Part shown: positions 35,363 to 46,954 of the stretch, one piece after another
Layout of the letters: each line of letters begins with the position of its first letter
Position numbering within the stretch: position 1 is the stretch's first letter
Notes under the pieces: generated by a model
Told to the model about the DNA's origin: nothing
Databases searched by the model: none
Seen by the model: only the letters and a program-made list of their open reading frames with translations
Position numbers and translations under genes: made by a program
Origin: Bondarzewia mesenterica
Taxonomy: Eukaryota > Basidiomycota > Agaricomycetes > Russulales > Bondarzewiaceae
Length of the DNA: 64,000 nt
Direction: 5' to 3'
NCBI GenBank assembly: GCA_004802705.1
Contig: SGPL01000009.1
Coordinates: 1 to 64,000, forward strand

Positions 35363-36304
35363 ATGCTCCCCCCACTCGTCACTAAGGTACTTCCCGGCCG
35401 TACAGTGTTTTTTGTGTGCGACATCCAAACACGTTTTCGTCAGGCCAAGTCCTTAGACCCGATATACATAGAGAACGCTTGCTGACGCGTATTTTCGTGG
35501 GTAAGGGACCGCTATCCATGGCTTTGAAGAAATGGTATCTATGGCGAGCAAGATGCTCAAAGTTGCGAAGGTTGGTTATCGTTCTCGACCCGATAAGCGC
35601 CCGTTGGTTAAATAACTCGTGCACCTTCAAGATACTCGAAGTCCCCGTCGTCTATACGGAACAAAATGCCAGAGGTATTACTATCTTCAATTGTTCTGTC
35701 GTTGTAACTCATTCGCTCACGCTTCGTTCCATCAAGCCCTTGGCAGTACGGTTCCGGAGCTCTCCCCTGAGCCGCTAGGCCCTCTCCACCTGGGAACTAT
35801 CGATAAGACCTTGTTCTCAATGGTGACACCGGAGGTCAGGACCATCCTCCAAGAACGGGATCTGAAGTCAGTTGTGCTGTTTGGCATCGAAGTTCGTGTT
35901 ATCTCCACCCCTGTTTTCGGTATCTGATATCTGATCGATCTGGTACATCAGTCCCACGTTTGTGTCCTGCAATCAACGCTAGACCTCCTACAACTGGGGT
36001 ATGATGTTCACGTCCTTGCGGATGGGGTTTCGAGTTGTAACAAAGAAGAAGTTCCCTTCGCGCTCGCGCGGATGCGTCAGGCGGGCGCTCAAATCACCAC
36101 AAGCGAGAGCTTGCTGTTCCAACTGCAACGTGAGTGTGCGACATGCGACACTAATTGTCTGTGGGAGTGAACGTAATAATTCGTCTTCACGTAGAGGACT
36201 CGTCGAAACCAAATTTCAAGGCGTTCTCCGCGGCCATCAAAGAGGAGAAGGAATCCACGCAGACCGCGGTTCGAAAGCTCTTGCAGATTCGCAGCGTGCT
36301 TTGA
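35363..36304 (+). CDS. Isochorismatase-fold (cysteine) hydrolase, 208 residues
   Basis: Member of the isochorismatase-like hydrolases (ISOC1/YcaC type), whose substrates are often unknown. Six exons: 35363-35438, 35506-35570, 35632-35674, 35737-35891, 35952-36129, 36195-36304. Visible features: TVFFVCDIQTRFR with the catalytic Asp (about residue 20), AIHGFEEM, VPVVYTEQN, the Lys strand TIDKTLFSM (about 95), and VVLFGIESHVCVLQSTLDLL with the nucleophile Cys (about 125). YDVHVLADGVSSC follows. All catalytic-triad positions (Asp, Lys, Cys) are present, so the enzyme should be active. No targeting signal: cytosolic or peroxisomal location cannot be told. Confidence 0.93.
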
Positions 36305-36752
36305 TTTTCAATTGTGGTCGGGATGTAAAGACGGGGATCGTCATTGTATATTTTGTTGTACACCAAACTTGCTAGACCGCAAATTGCAACCTTTTTCCTT
36401 CAATGTCGACGACAACGTCTAGACGTGATAATGTTGCAGCCGGACTGATCACGAAAAGTATAGATCATTTTGCGTCAATGATACGGTGATCGTGTCTGAC
36501 TTGATCTAACTTATTTCTGACAACGGAAAAGGCAGACGTGAGAATGAGTCTTCTCAAAGATGTGCCTACACCGGCATTCTTAGAGCAGTACATGAAATGA
36601 GCAATCCCACGCAAAAGGATGTGGATGTCACCGTGACGTCCTGTCGGACAAGCGCAAAGAAGGAAAATATCCAATGGATTCAATCTTGTAATATACAGTG
36701 GGACTGAGGGATAAGCTCCGTGACTCTCGATGACGGAAGACATGTGGAGCAA
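36305..36752. other. Intergenic stretch between convergent genes
   Basis: 448 bases between the stop codons of the isochorismatase-like gene and MLRQ copy B. Only 3' UTR-like sequence is seen. Confidence 0.5.
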
Positions 36753-37227
36753 CTAGAGTTTCTCCCTGGACCACCTGGAATAAGGACGTAGCATCAGTAA
36801 CTCAAGGTGATAAGAGATACTGAAAGGAGGGAACAGACTTCTTGTCGAACTTCTGATTTACTGTCAAAATCTTCGGCGTCTCGTCTTGCTGGATGTTGTT
36901 CCAAGGTGTGGGGTTGGCCTTGGTCCAAACAACTGAACGACAATACCTCAGAATTCCGGACAGATGCGCCGACATGATAACACGTACTATTGGGGCCTCT
37001 GGCAAGGCGAGCCAAGTACCAAGTGCCGCCGACGACGACGAAGCTAACAACCGTCCACCTAAGTTTCGTCAGTCTGGGGCGCTCAGTCGGATGAAGATCA
37101 TTTGGACCTACATTGGGATGGCCTAGATGAGACGCTTGAGAAAGTGTGATTAGCATAGAAGCAATGAACCACATACCTCTACGGCGAACCAGTTGTGCAT
37201 GAAAGACCTCCTCAACTTAGCAGACAT
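36753..37227 (-). CDS. MLRQ/NDUFA4-like (B12D) small mitochondrial membrane protein, copy B
   Basis: Paralogue of the gene at 29751-30251. Exons: 37227-37177, 37122-37112 (11 bases), 37058-36988, 36932-36839, 36774-36753; 82 residues. It starts MSAKLRRSFMHNWFAVEAIP, has one membrane helix (TVVSFVVVGGTWYLARLA), and keeps IVWTKANPTPWNN and NQKFDKKWSREKL. Exons 2-5 have exactly the same lengths and phases as in copy A, while the protein has diverged in the membrane helix and N-terminus. This points to an old duplication with both copies kept, perhaps for different growth conditions or for complex I against complex IV. Confidence 0.92.
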
Positions 37228-39076
37228 AATCAGATGAATGTTGGATGAATGACGGCGAAAGAGTGTGAGAATGGGTGTCGCAGTAAGCTCGATGTGTGCT
37301 TTGCGCTCCCAAGGCCTCATGACCACGCTAAATAGGAGAATTTCGTCATCTTCGCCTCATTACATCCGGGCGTCTTGCAACTTCAAAGAATGCAGGGAGA
37401 CGGTTTGACCCGAGCCTAGAGTGGTTCAAGAACGTTCAAGTTCGTTCTGGACATGCTTGAGCGTGATGAGAGCAGTGCCACAAGCCTACTACAGCCTCTG
37501 GCCGCATGCCTAGACCCTATTCAAACGATTAATCATTTGTTTCAAGGAAGACATCGCACCTGGTCGGATAATATGTGGAAGATAGAGCGACTGTGCTAGT
37601 GCTCTGTCATTGCGAGACAGATGTCGTAGCCTGTAGGCGAGAAAATTCAGTAAATGTCGACGATGTTGTAAGTGAGCGGAGACAGACTGATGCGATCCGC
37701 GGAGAGCCCTCAAAAAACTCCCGCGGTGCAACGTGTTGCATCTGACAACCTTGTTTACAGCTCTGGCTTCGGGATCATTCCGAGCCAAATCGCTTGCACT
37801 TGTTTGAGTAATTGCCTTGCCAGACATTTCTACCTAGATAAATGCTTTGCGTATCAGCATCTGCCTAGACCGCGCTTTCTCGGAGTCGGGACATTGCACG
37901 CTGTTGCGGTACCATCGGGGGCTGAGCGCTGAGCGTCCGAGTTCGAAAGGCTTGGAAAGACTCGCAGGTGAGTGGCTTGTGAGCATGCATGAGCCAGGGG
38001 TCTCTCTCTTGCAAGCTTGAACATTCTCATTGCATTCAAACAACAAAATCATTGTTAGTTATATTCGTCAACTATTTGTAAGAAGACGACGAGGGGCTAT
38101 TGGCATGCATCTCAATAACATCACCGTGATTCGAATCAGGCTTATCGCTCACCCCATCTATACTCACACAAGTTCCCAGCCGGTAGCATAAGGGCCAGGA
38201 CGGACTGTCAGTAATTTCAGCTAAGGGCCCTCCCTTGGCACAAGGTCATAGTCGGACACTCTGTGACTTATGCGACTCCATTTCCCGCGCGGTTTCTGAG
38301 TCTGACAACCGAGGACGCGGGCCATCACGCTTCTTCAAATCTTTACATCCCTTTTTCAACTGTGACTGACAGCTTTGTTTTGTTCGGTTTCTAACAGGGA
38401 CGGCCCTCCGACTCGCGACGTTATAGGTTGACGTCCCTCATTCTGCAGGTTCGTCATCCCGACATGTGCGGCTGTGGCCATGAAAAGTAGGCACTTGCCA
38501 ACATTCAGTGATATCCTGATGTGATTCGAAGCATGCTCGACAAGTTGATGATCAGATGGAAGTCAAAGTACAATGCAGCTCGCGTTCACTCGAGCATGTA
38601 TTGGTGCATATGGCGTGGATTCTGCATAGAACTTGATGGCGTTGCGGCTATCATGAAGGTACGTCTTCGCTCCAAAAAAAAAACTCATGAAGCTCTCCTC
38701 CAATCGCGCCAATAGACGCGCATAGAAGTGAAGATCGTCCTCAGTGCTGACAGAAGTTTACTTGGAGGGCTTCGTAACGCCTGTCGACGCCGGCGCAAGG
38801 TCAGTTATCTCGGTTGCGCATGAAGTACAGCCATACGATGCCATTCACATTTGCTTCTTGATCTTGAGAAAAACCATACCTCTGGAAAATCCTTTCAGAA
38901 ATTGTTTTTCTCAGGTTCCAGGATTAACGGGAAGAAAGATAAGCGGATTCTCAGACGTCTCGTTCTGGACGGGTTTGCAAAACAGAAATCTGTTATAATG
39001 GACGAAATCTTGACCAGTTCACCCTCGTCGCTTTGCAGTGCTTCACGGACCCTCTCAGGCTTCACACTACGCAGTA
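37228..39076. other. Gene-poor stretch
   Basis: No supportable gene. An AGAACGTTCAAGTTCGTTCT partial palindrome lies near 37430. Open frames are short and without family. The promoter of the TmpA-like gene should lie at the right end. Confidence 0.55.
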
Positions 39077-40903
39077 ATGGCTGACAAGGAGAAGACGGTA
39101 TCGACTCCCCCTCCCACCTACCAGGGACAGCTGCGCGCAGGTGATACGCCTCTGCAGGACGTCGCCATCCTCGACAATACGGCCGGCTACTCTTCGCCTT
39201 CGTCGTCGTCGTCGGACATCTCGCCTTCCGAGGTTGAGAAAGGGAACGTTTGGGATGGTTACTTGGACGAAGATCTCCCTGACAAGACTCAGGGAAGGTT
39301 CATACGAAATCTTCGCCATCAGGTCTTCTCTCTTTATCGTCGTCTCTTTGGAATTGTCTTCGTCACCAACATGGCTGTCTTCATCGCGACCCTCGTTCGC
39401 CATGAGACCAGCGCTCAACATCTGGCTCTCATCGTTGTGGCAAATTTGTTCTGCGCGATCCTGATGCGCCAGGACCACGTCATCAACGCATTCTTCCTGG
39501 TGTTTTGCGCTGTGCCTCGATCGTGTGTCCTCTCCACATGTAGATTTGATTTGCTGATCTAATCTCATTTTGCTTCAGGTGGCCGCTCGCCATACGTCGA
39601 GTGTGCGCCAGAGTTTATTCCATCGGTGGCAGTAAGTTTTTTTTTATTATCCCTCATATTTTTGATTCCCGCCGTTGACCATGCGTGCAGTCCACTCGGG
39701 ATGTGGAGTTTCGGGCGTGGTATGGCTTATTTTGCTCACTGTGCAAGAAACCCGCGAAGTGCTTAACGGGGGTCCTGTATGTCTCTTTTCTGTTTATTTT
39801 TTGTGAATTGCTGACCGGATTTTACAGACGTCGGTCGCCACCCTCGTCATGACTTACCTTATCTTGGTATTACTACTTGGTATCGTCAGCCTTGCCTACC
39901 CCAAATTGAGGATCATGTACCACGACCATTTCGAGGCCACCCATCGTTTCCTTGGGTGGACTGCGGTTGCACTTGTCTGGTGCAAGGTTAGTGTGTTCGT
40001 TAGAGAATTTTCCATCGATATAATTTTGATTATCTCAACAGGTGGTTCTTTTGACGAACGATTATCGACCGGAGAGTCAAACTCTTGGAAATGCCCTAGT
40101 CAAGTCAGCGCCTTTCTGGATGGTCCTGATTTTGACTCTTTCCATCATTGGACCTTGGCTCCATTTGCGAAATAGACCTGTTCGCGCGGAAGTGTTATCG
40201 AACCACGCCGTCAGGTTATACTTCGATTATGGTAATCCTATTGTTCGTTTGGTATCTTCTATTTCTCATGTGTACCTTCTAGTCACGCCGGTTCCGGGGA
40301 GTTTTATTCGCATTTCCGACAGCCCTCTTATGGAGTGGCACGGTTTCGCGACCATCGCGGAGCCAGGCAAAAAGGGATACTCCTGCGTGGTGTCTAGAGC
40401 CGGTGATTGGACCTCAAAACAGATTGCGAATCCCCCGAGCAAAATCTGGGTTCGTGGCATCCCTATTTGCGGTGTCATGCGCATCGTCCCCATCTTCCGA
40501 CGTGTCGTTCTCGTGGCCACTGGTAGTGGCATAGGGCCTATTGCACCTCATATTTTCGCCCAACCCATTCCCATCCGCTTGCTCTGGACAGCTCCCAACG
40601 TGCGTCAGACGTTTGGTGATAAATTAGTGGACGCGGTCCTGGAGAAGGCCCCCGATGCTTTGGTATACGGTGAGTCATCGTGATCGCGCCCATCGGTCGT
40701 TATCAAATCCCTCAATCAATCACCCCATATCAGATACTCGCATCCATGGGAAACCTGACATGGTTAAACTGACCTACCGTCTCGTTCGCGAATTCAATGC
40801 GGAAGCCGTGTGCATCATTTCGAACCCAAGCCTGACGCGGAAGGTGGTGTACGGCATGATGAGCAGAGGTATTCCGGCTTTCGGTGCTATCTGGGATTCT
40901 TGA
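39077..40903 (+). CDS. TmpA-like membrane flavoprotein (ferric-reductase-related), about 440 residues
   Basis: Integral membrane oxidoreductase of the family related to Aspergillus TmpA and to the reductase part of some NRPS-like enzymes. Seven exons: 39077-39522, 39579-39631, 39691-39776, 39828-39986, 40042-40231, 40283-40669, 40734-40903. The N-terminal 75 residues are polar. Six or so membrane segments follow (FGIVFVTNMAVFIATLV; LALIVVANLFCAILM; SGVVWLILLTV; LVMTYLILVLLLGIVSLAY; FWMVLILTLSIIGPWL). YHDHFEATHRFLGW carries His residues. The C-terminal half has VTPVPGSFIRIS (FAD-binding-like), VVLVATGSGIGPIAPHIFA (NAD(P)-binding Gly motif) and a final RGIPAFGAIWDS. No signal peptide. Which substrate it reduces cannot be told. 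Confidence 0.85.
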
Positions 40904-42410
40904 ATTCCTCGGGAACAACGAGCAGTAAGGCCGGTCCACGTTTCTTTTCCATTCCTTGCACGCTATTTGTTGTTATGCACATGTTCTGTACTGTTTAGAC
41001 TCTCAATTGTACCGTACCAGACCACCCCCCGATTTGTTACTTACATTGGAAATCCTCCGGTGCTTCCGCTGAGCGGCAACTCGTACACGCTTGTCTTGTT
41101 GGTTGATTTGCTCAGTCATCTGTCTTCGACTCAATAGATCGGTTTTATAGACAGACGCGCCCGAGGCGCCAATTCCCGGACAAACTCAAAGTCAAGGTCT
41201 GAATTACTATATGCACTCTAGATTATTTTTGGGCCAAAAGAGAGATGATTGGATCTCTGGGATCAAGGCGTGAGAGGGACACACGGTGTGCCCTGGCTTA
41301 CCTTTCTTGCACCATCATGGACGGAATACGAAGTAGGTAGTTTCGATCAAACTCCCACAGAAGATTGATATTATCACTTATGGGGAACAAGGACATCGTG
41401 GTGGCCGTGTGGTGCTGGCGTGAACTTTTGCGGGTATACGTGCTTGCACTCACTTGATTGCTACCGCCTGGTATCGGATTCAAGGATTGCTAGTACTGCT
41501 AGTCTTACTATGCGAGTCGTAGTATCACACTTTTATCTTTCAAATAAGAGCACAAGCGCCAAGAACTATAACGCCAATCTCCTGTAAAACCTTCAATGAC
41601 TTTGAACAATATAGTAGGCGCCCTTGTGTGTGTGGAATTATCACATGTCGCCAACATGTCGCTCCACAATCTTCACCAATAACCAACGTGTGATCGCATC
41701 ACATCACAATCAGATTCTTGGAGCCTTCGATCGGAAGTTGCCGCCTCTCCATCGTCGTAACGTCGGCCCCATCGCGGATCGCTGTCAAATGCGCGCGGAT
41801 TGAAAAGTCGACGTTGTCGAGGCACGGGGCTTACGGCGCACGTCAGATCCATCTACAACACCTTCCTTTTTTCGCACATGTTCAGGCAATTCGTACGACT
41901 GCCCTAACGAAAGCTTCAAGCTTCATGAGCTAACAGATCATATCTTGAGGCTCGTTGTCAATGTTTTGATTGATGCGGTTCACACCCCTTGCACCGTCTT
42001 ACTGCCGCCATTTCTCAGTACCTGTACACAGCCGACCGAGACAAGACGCCGCCACCTGTTTCACCGGCATGCTCAAACAGGCTCAAACCCGGCGCGATTG
42101 TTGCGTCCGGCATTCCTGATGCATAGCTCTCTCGAATGCTTGAACGACGTTGATTGCTAGCAAAGATTTTTTTTCGTCGTCTTTCAGTTCCATTTTATCA
42201 GTCAGTGTCATCAATCCCTTTGGCACCTCACCTTCCCTGCATATATATTTCACATGATAGTAAGCAGGAAGCTGAGGTCAAGCTAGAAAGCAAGGCTAAG
42301 AATCACTGGAAATGAATGCTAGACGATGTGTTCGGTGAGATGCATGCCAGACTTCCGAATGTATTACACACAAAAAATTGCTCACCGTGAATGAATTGAT
42401 TTTCAAGCAC
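40904..42410. other. Gene-poor stretch
   Basis: No supportable gene; short open frames only. Part of it is 3' UTR of the TmpA-like gene. Confidence 0.55.
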
Positions 42411-43790
42411 TCACCGCCCCCGCTCAATCTTAACTAGGTCATTCGCAACATGTCGCAAGTCAGCTCCAAAGGGTAAGGTGTTTGTCTCGGATAAATTACC
42501 CGACGCTCGGAGACTTACCTGAGTAGTAGATGTGTCAGAGGCCGATACTGAAGCAAACGTAGCAAGTTTGGACTGGGGATACCATTTTGACAAGACAGGA
42601 TCATTGATAGCCTGTGGGATGAGTACGGCATCGACAACGACATCGTTGGAAGTGGGTTTGATCGGTTCCAAATGGTGATGAGATACTCATGTGTCCCTGC
42701 AGCACTTCGGAGTTTCCTCAACTCACACGAAGATGCTTTCCCCTGGCATCCTGCCCATGGAATTTGGGAACGTTCAGGTTTGAACGTTCTCAAATTCTGG
42801 AGAACCACCTCGTGGTTGGGTCCGAGGCGCTTCTCTCATTTGAGTGCACGATGATCTCATCGTAGTCCAACACACATCCAGCTTTCTGTCTGACTCACCT
42901 TGGATGTGTTCGAAAGCAACTCCAGGCCAAGTCTGAGCCCAACGTACTGCATCTGCTGTTCTTACCCTCTAGCAAGTTCAAAGAATTCCAAGCAGCGCCT
43001 AGGGAGCTTGTTTGCACTCTTAGAATACGAAGAGGGCGTGAGGTGTTGGATGCCTGTGTCATCTTGTTCAATGTGGGGGTGGGGCGGCCAACATTAGAAT
43101 GTCGAGCTCATCCTGGCTGAGTGGGTGAATCTTGAACGAGGCAGCATCTGGCGGGAAGGCAGACACTGTTCGCGTTGGACGAGGAAAGACAGCTGCCTTA
43201 CGACTCAGCAAGCATACCAAAGGAGTGCGGAATGAAACGCGGTGCTTGAAAGAGGACAGTAGACCCGATGCTGTGGCAGACGCAAAGCGCGATTCCAAAA
43301 GCACTTTTCCTGAAAGGAACTCTGCGGGAGGATAAGAATAAGGCACGAATAAACTGCAGGATAACTTACCAGGAAGAGAATGGCATAGAAAGCAGGCGAT
43401 GCACGACCCCAAACTCATCACTGCATAGAGCTACAGTATCCCGCACAACGTGTGATTCATCAGGTAAACGGAACTAATGGTAGATCACTCGCCTTGATGA
43501 ACACCAGAGTCGTGTTGGTCAGTTGAAGAAAAGGCAGGCTCAGTGGTGCCCATAGGCCCTGGATCGCCAACGGTATCTCGGGCGCGATGTGCAAGAGAAA
43601 AACCGCGGAGCTGTCGTAAATGCCGAGGTTAACATAGTTAGTGCGCAATACTACTGCAACTCCGTAAGCACTCACAGAGGGCTCTGAGCTGTCATAGGTT
43701 GCGACATGGTGCTGGTCAGTGCTAGAGACGTCGGAGGAAGAGCCTAGGATGTGTGAGTCGAGCAAGATCAAAATGTCGCTGTCGTGTAAT
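42411..43790 (-). other. Unresolved multi-exon coding-like region
   Basis: Several minus-strand open segments end exactly at consensus donors. One starts at an ATG at 43062 and runs 164 bases to GTGAGT at 42898. One carries VVVDAVLIPQAINDPVLSKW and ends at GTAAGT (42518). A short one ends at GTGAGT (42414). Further upstream 43460-43790 contains a GTGAGT intron with a CTAAC branch-like site and a CAG acceptor. The pieces could not be joined into one frame and I recognise no family. It may be a real gene with small exons and sequence errors, or a decayed one. Confidence 0.35.
42768..42789. repeat. Perfect 9-bp hairpin with GGTT loop
   Basis: GAACGTTCA-GGTT-TGAACGTTC. Each arm itself contains the palindrome GAACGTTC. 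It lies inside the unresolved region 42411-43790. Confidence 0.7.
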
Positions 43791-45207
43791 GATGTATCCC
43801 ACGCTATCCCACGGCATCTCAGGAACCACGAGCGTGCGTGCTTCTGATTATCGATTACGCTCTTATCTTATCTACTTGTGAGTTCTCGGAGTTGTTGAAT
43901 CTGAGAAGAAAAAAGAGAACTCGAATACAACAAACCGTTGCTTCAATGTGAAATAAATTTGTATTTCTCGGATCTCCTGTAGCTGTCCCTCGAGAGGACC
44001 ACCATGAATCAAAGAACCTACGACAGGACAAGCAACACCGTAAGTGTGATAGACGAGACATGAATCGGGCCCGGGGCTGCCCGCAAGACATGAAGAGGCG
44101 AGCGTCAGAGCATTCGAACCATATTCCCCCCAATACATGATCTCAGCCAACCCAGTGCATCTATCATCCGAAAAGGCCTTGGTCGGACGAAAGGTGCACT
44201 TGTGTTCGACGAGGCGCGGGGAAGAGAACCTAGTAAAGAATAGTAGATAAGTCCATCATCACTTTCATGTCCGCAAGGCCTCATACACAATGGATGGAAA
44301 TCATGCAGATCAGAAGATCCTGAGTATTCGAATCAACCTCAGTAGGTATTATCTTACGTGGCCCTTCAAAGCGGCCACCGGCAACCTTCTGTAAGCAACA
44401 GCTGGGCGGAGATGTGAGCGTTTCTCCAAATCTCGCACCGGACCACTGATGAAGTTGAGTCGCACACTCAAGTCCTCTGAATCCTTGACGTTTTGACCAT
44501 CGCAATGGAATATGAGCAGCACTTACAAGTCGTGTTTGTCTAGGGATTAGATCTGATTAGATACACAAGTTTGATGATGTGACACTATGAAAGGTTCTGG
44601 TGAGATCATCACGAGATTCCAGGCGAGGCTCAGAAAGTTCAGGCTCTTAAGCCTCAAAAATCACGCAAAGCGCGTCGAAGTCATCTGCAATTATAAGTAT
44701 GTAAGTCGGGACTAAGTATTCGGAAAAAAAAACTCACTTTATAGACCACATTTCTTTGAAGCAATGATCCTCAAGGCCTTAAGCCGAAGCTTCCATGCAG
44801 TTTCCCAATGGCAAGTTGTACTTATATGTAGGTCGCCGGAGGAATACATCCAGTTCAGACAGTGAATTCTTTGATTTCAGGGAGCATAACAAGCTGACGG
44901 TACATACAAAACTATGTGGCGGAATGGACATCATGAAAGAACCACGACGACGTTTCGATGAACGAAGCAAACAAAAACTATGGACGAAAATGTTTAGGCG
45001 TTCAATAAACGGCAATAGCGGGTGACAGGAGAGCAAGCAGTATACGGAGAAAGGTATCGCGTGAAGATGGATGTATCGCAGGGATCGAGGATATCAGATG
45101 AGGTAGCACGCGTAAATCAAAGAAAAATAGACATGAACAAAGGTAATATGAATTTAGCGACAAAACAACACGGACGAAAAAAAAAAGTGGAGATGAAAGT
45201 CTCTAAA
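43791..45207. other. Stretch without a supportable gene
   Basis: A minus-strand open frame at 44281-44505 contains HQWSGARFGETL and reaches a GTAAGA donor; it could be an upstream exon of the unresolved region. Nothing else is seen apart from the 3' UTR of the next gene. Confidence 0.4.
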
Positions 45208-46455
45208 TCACCGCTTAGACGGAGCGGTCGTCTGTGCTTTAGTGCTAGGTCCCGGTTCCGGTCGACCACGAGCGGGCAGGGGCTTGATCGGGCGTTCCTC
45301 CTCCTCCTCCTGCTTTGACTTGGCGACCTCCTTCATGGCAGCTAGGGCAGTCTTTGCTCCAATCTTCTGGAATTCTTCGATCAAGGCCCTCGGCGGCATC
45401 AAGGGCTCGGGCTCGTCGTCTGCATCCGAGTCCCAAGGGTCAGGACTGAGCAGACGTTTTGAAGCCGTCTGCGGTCCCAGAAGGTCTGGACTAAGCGCTC
45501 GTGTACTTGGCTTTGGTTTGATCGGAGTCATTGGTGGACGGGAAGGGAACAAACGGCGGGGAGTGCAGTTCTCCGATGGAGAGAAATCGGGATGATTCAT
45601 AGGTAGCTGTGCGCGTGGGTTGACTGGCGCATTATAATGCGGGTTCTGAAATTCTTGCTTCTTCCCTCGGCTAAGTAAACCGCGATCAGAGGGGAAAGAC
45701 AGAAAACGCGGCGGATAGACTCACAAAACATAGGTCAAAGTGGGCTTCTCTTGGCGCGACGTTGGGGTGCGCGGCTCAATTGGAGAAGAAGGAACTGAAG
45801 CCGGGGAGTCGACGAGAAAAGGATTATTGGGCGAGTCCCGCACGGGCGCTTTCTTAGCTTCACGGCGGCGCCGGTTTGCAGCGGTGGCACGAGGCGGGGT
45901 GACTGGGGGCCGCACGCGAGAAGGAGGGGGAGATGGCAATGCGCAAGTCCTCGGCAATGTTGTTGGGTGCGAACGAGACTGCGAGAGGCGTCGCACGGAT
46001 GATGTACGAGGATGAAGTCTATCTGCGCCTGGGATCCGTCGTAGTGAAGGGGGCTTGTGTCTCGTTCGCTGCGCCACACTCGGTTTGGGCTTTGCGGACG
46101 ACGACGACGACGACGCATGGTCCATCCAGAATGCCTCCTCAAGGTCCCTCTCGTCACTCAATTCCGCAGCAAGCTCGTCAATTCTCCTGCGTTTGTTCCC
46201 AGCCACTATATGATTCCCTTCAGACTTATCTTCATCGGTCTCGGGACGCGCTCGAGATGTGCGAGTGAGCTCGGGCAATGCGTGATCGTCTTCATCATCG
46301 GAGCATGCAAAGACTGATCCAGGGCGAGATCTCGAGCGCTTTTTGACTGTCCGTGGAGGAGTTGGGAGCGACGCTGTCGATGCAGTCCGTTTGAGAGGGT
46401 TGGAAAATGGGGTTGCAGTTAAAGGAGACGAGTCTAGCATGCCGTGGGACGACAT
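45208..46455 (-). CDS. Basic, Ser/Pro-rich probable nuclear protein, 397 residues
   Basis: Function unknown. Two exons, 46455-45725 and 45670-45208, joined across a 54-base intron inside the motif TYVFRGKKQEFQNPHYN. The protein has many SP and TP sites (PTPPRTVKKRSRSRPG, VTPPRATAANRRRREAKK) and several basic clusters that would serve as nuclear signals, so it is a likely kinase target. DSPNNPFLVDSPA precedes the TYVFRG block, and HPDFSPSENCTPRRLFPSR follows it. A short acidic helix lies near the C-terminus (ALIEEFQKIGAKTALAAM). Features of this kind are common in cell-cycle regulators, but I cannot name a family. The start at MSSHGMLDSS is the first Met in the frame that fits. Confidence 0.75.
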
Positions 46456-46954
46456 CCACAGCAATGAAGTTGTTCTCAAAAAAAATCTAGATGTGAATGT
46501 GAATGTTAAAAGCAGTCGTGGAAGTAGAAAGAAAAGAGCAGTGGGGATCGCGTCGACAACACTTTGGAAAGCAGGCCAACGACAAAGAGTGTTATGTTGC
46601 TTAGGCCCCCGGTCGCAACAAGGTCGCAACAATTCTTCGTTATGTAATTCAATTGGCACGTGAGATTTCCCACATGTGGGCGCTCACTGTGGGTTCAGCA
46701 GGGTTCAGCCCCGTGCTGGGTCGCTCCACTGGTACAGAGCAATCGTGACCATCAGCAGGAACATACTATTATTGAGCGAGCGCTCTGTCAAACTCTGGAT
46801 TAATTCACGGCTCATCAACACGCGGGAGAAATGATTGAGCAAGTAACATCCAACTATACAATACAAACAACTCGCAGTCACGGTCCCGAGAGTTACAGAT
46901 GCTTTGTGAGATCGAACACATTCATCTTGGGACGAGCACAACACTTTCATTCTC
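46456..46954. other. Intergenic stretch
   Basis: 499 bases holding the promoter of the nuclear-type gene (its left edge) and the 3' UTR of the sugar transporter. No further feature seen. Confidence 0.5.
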
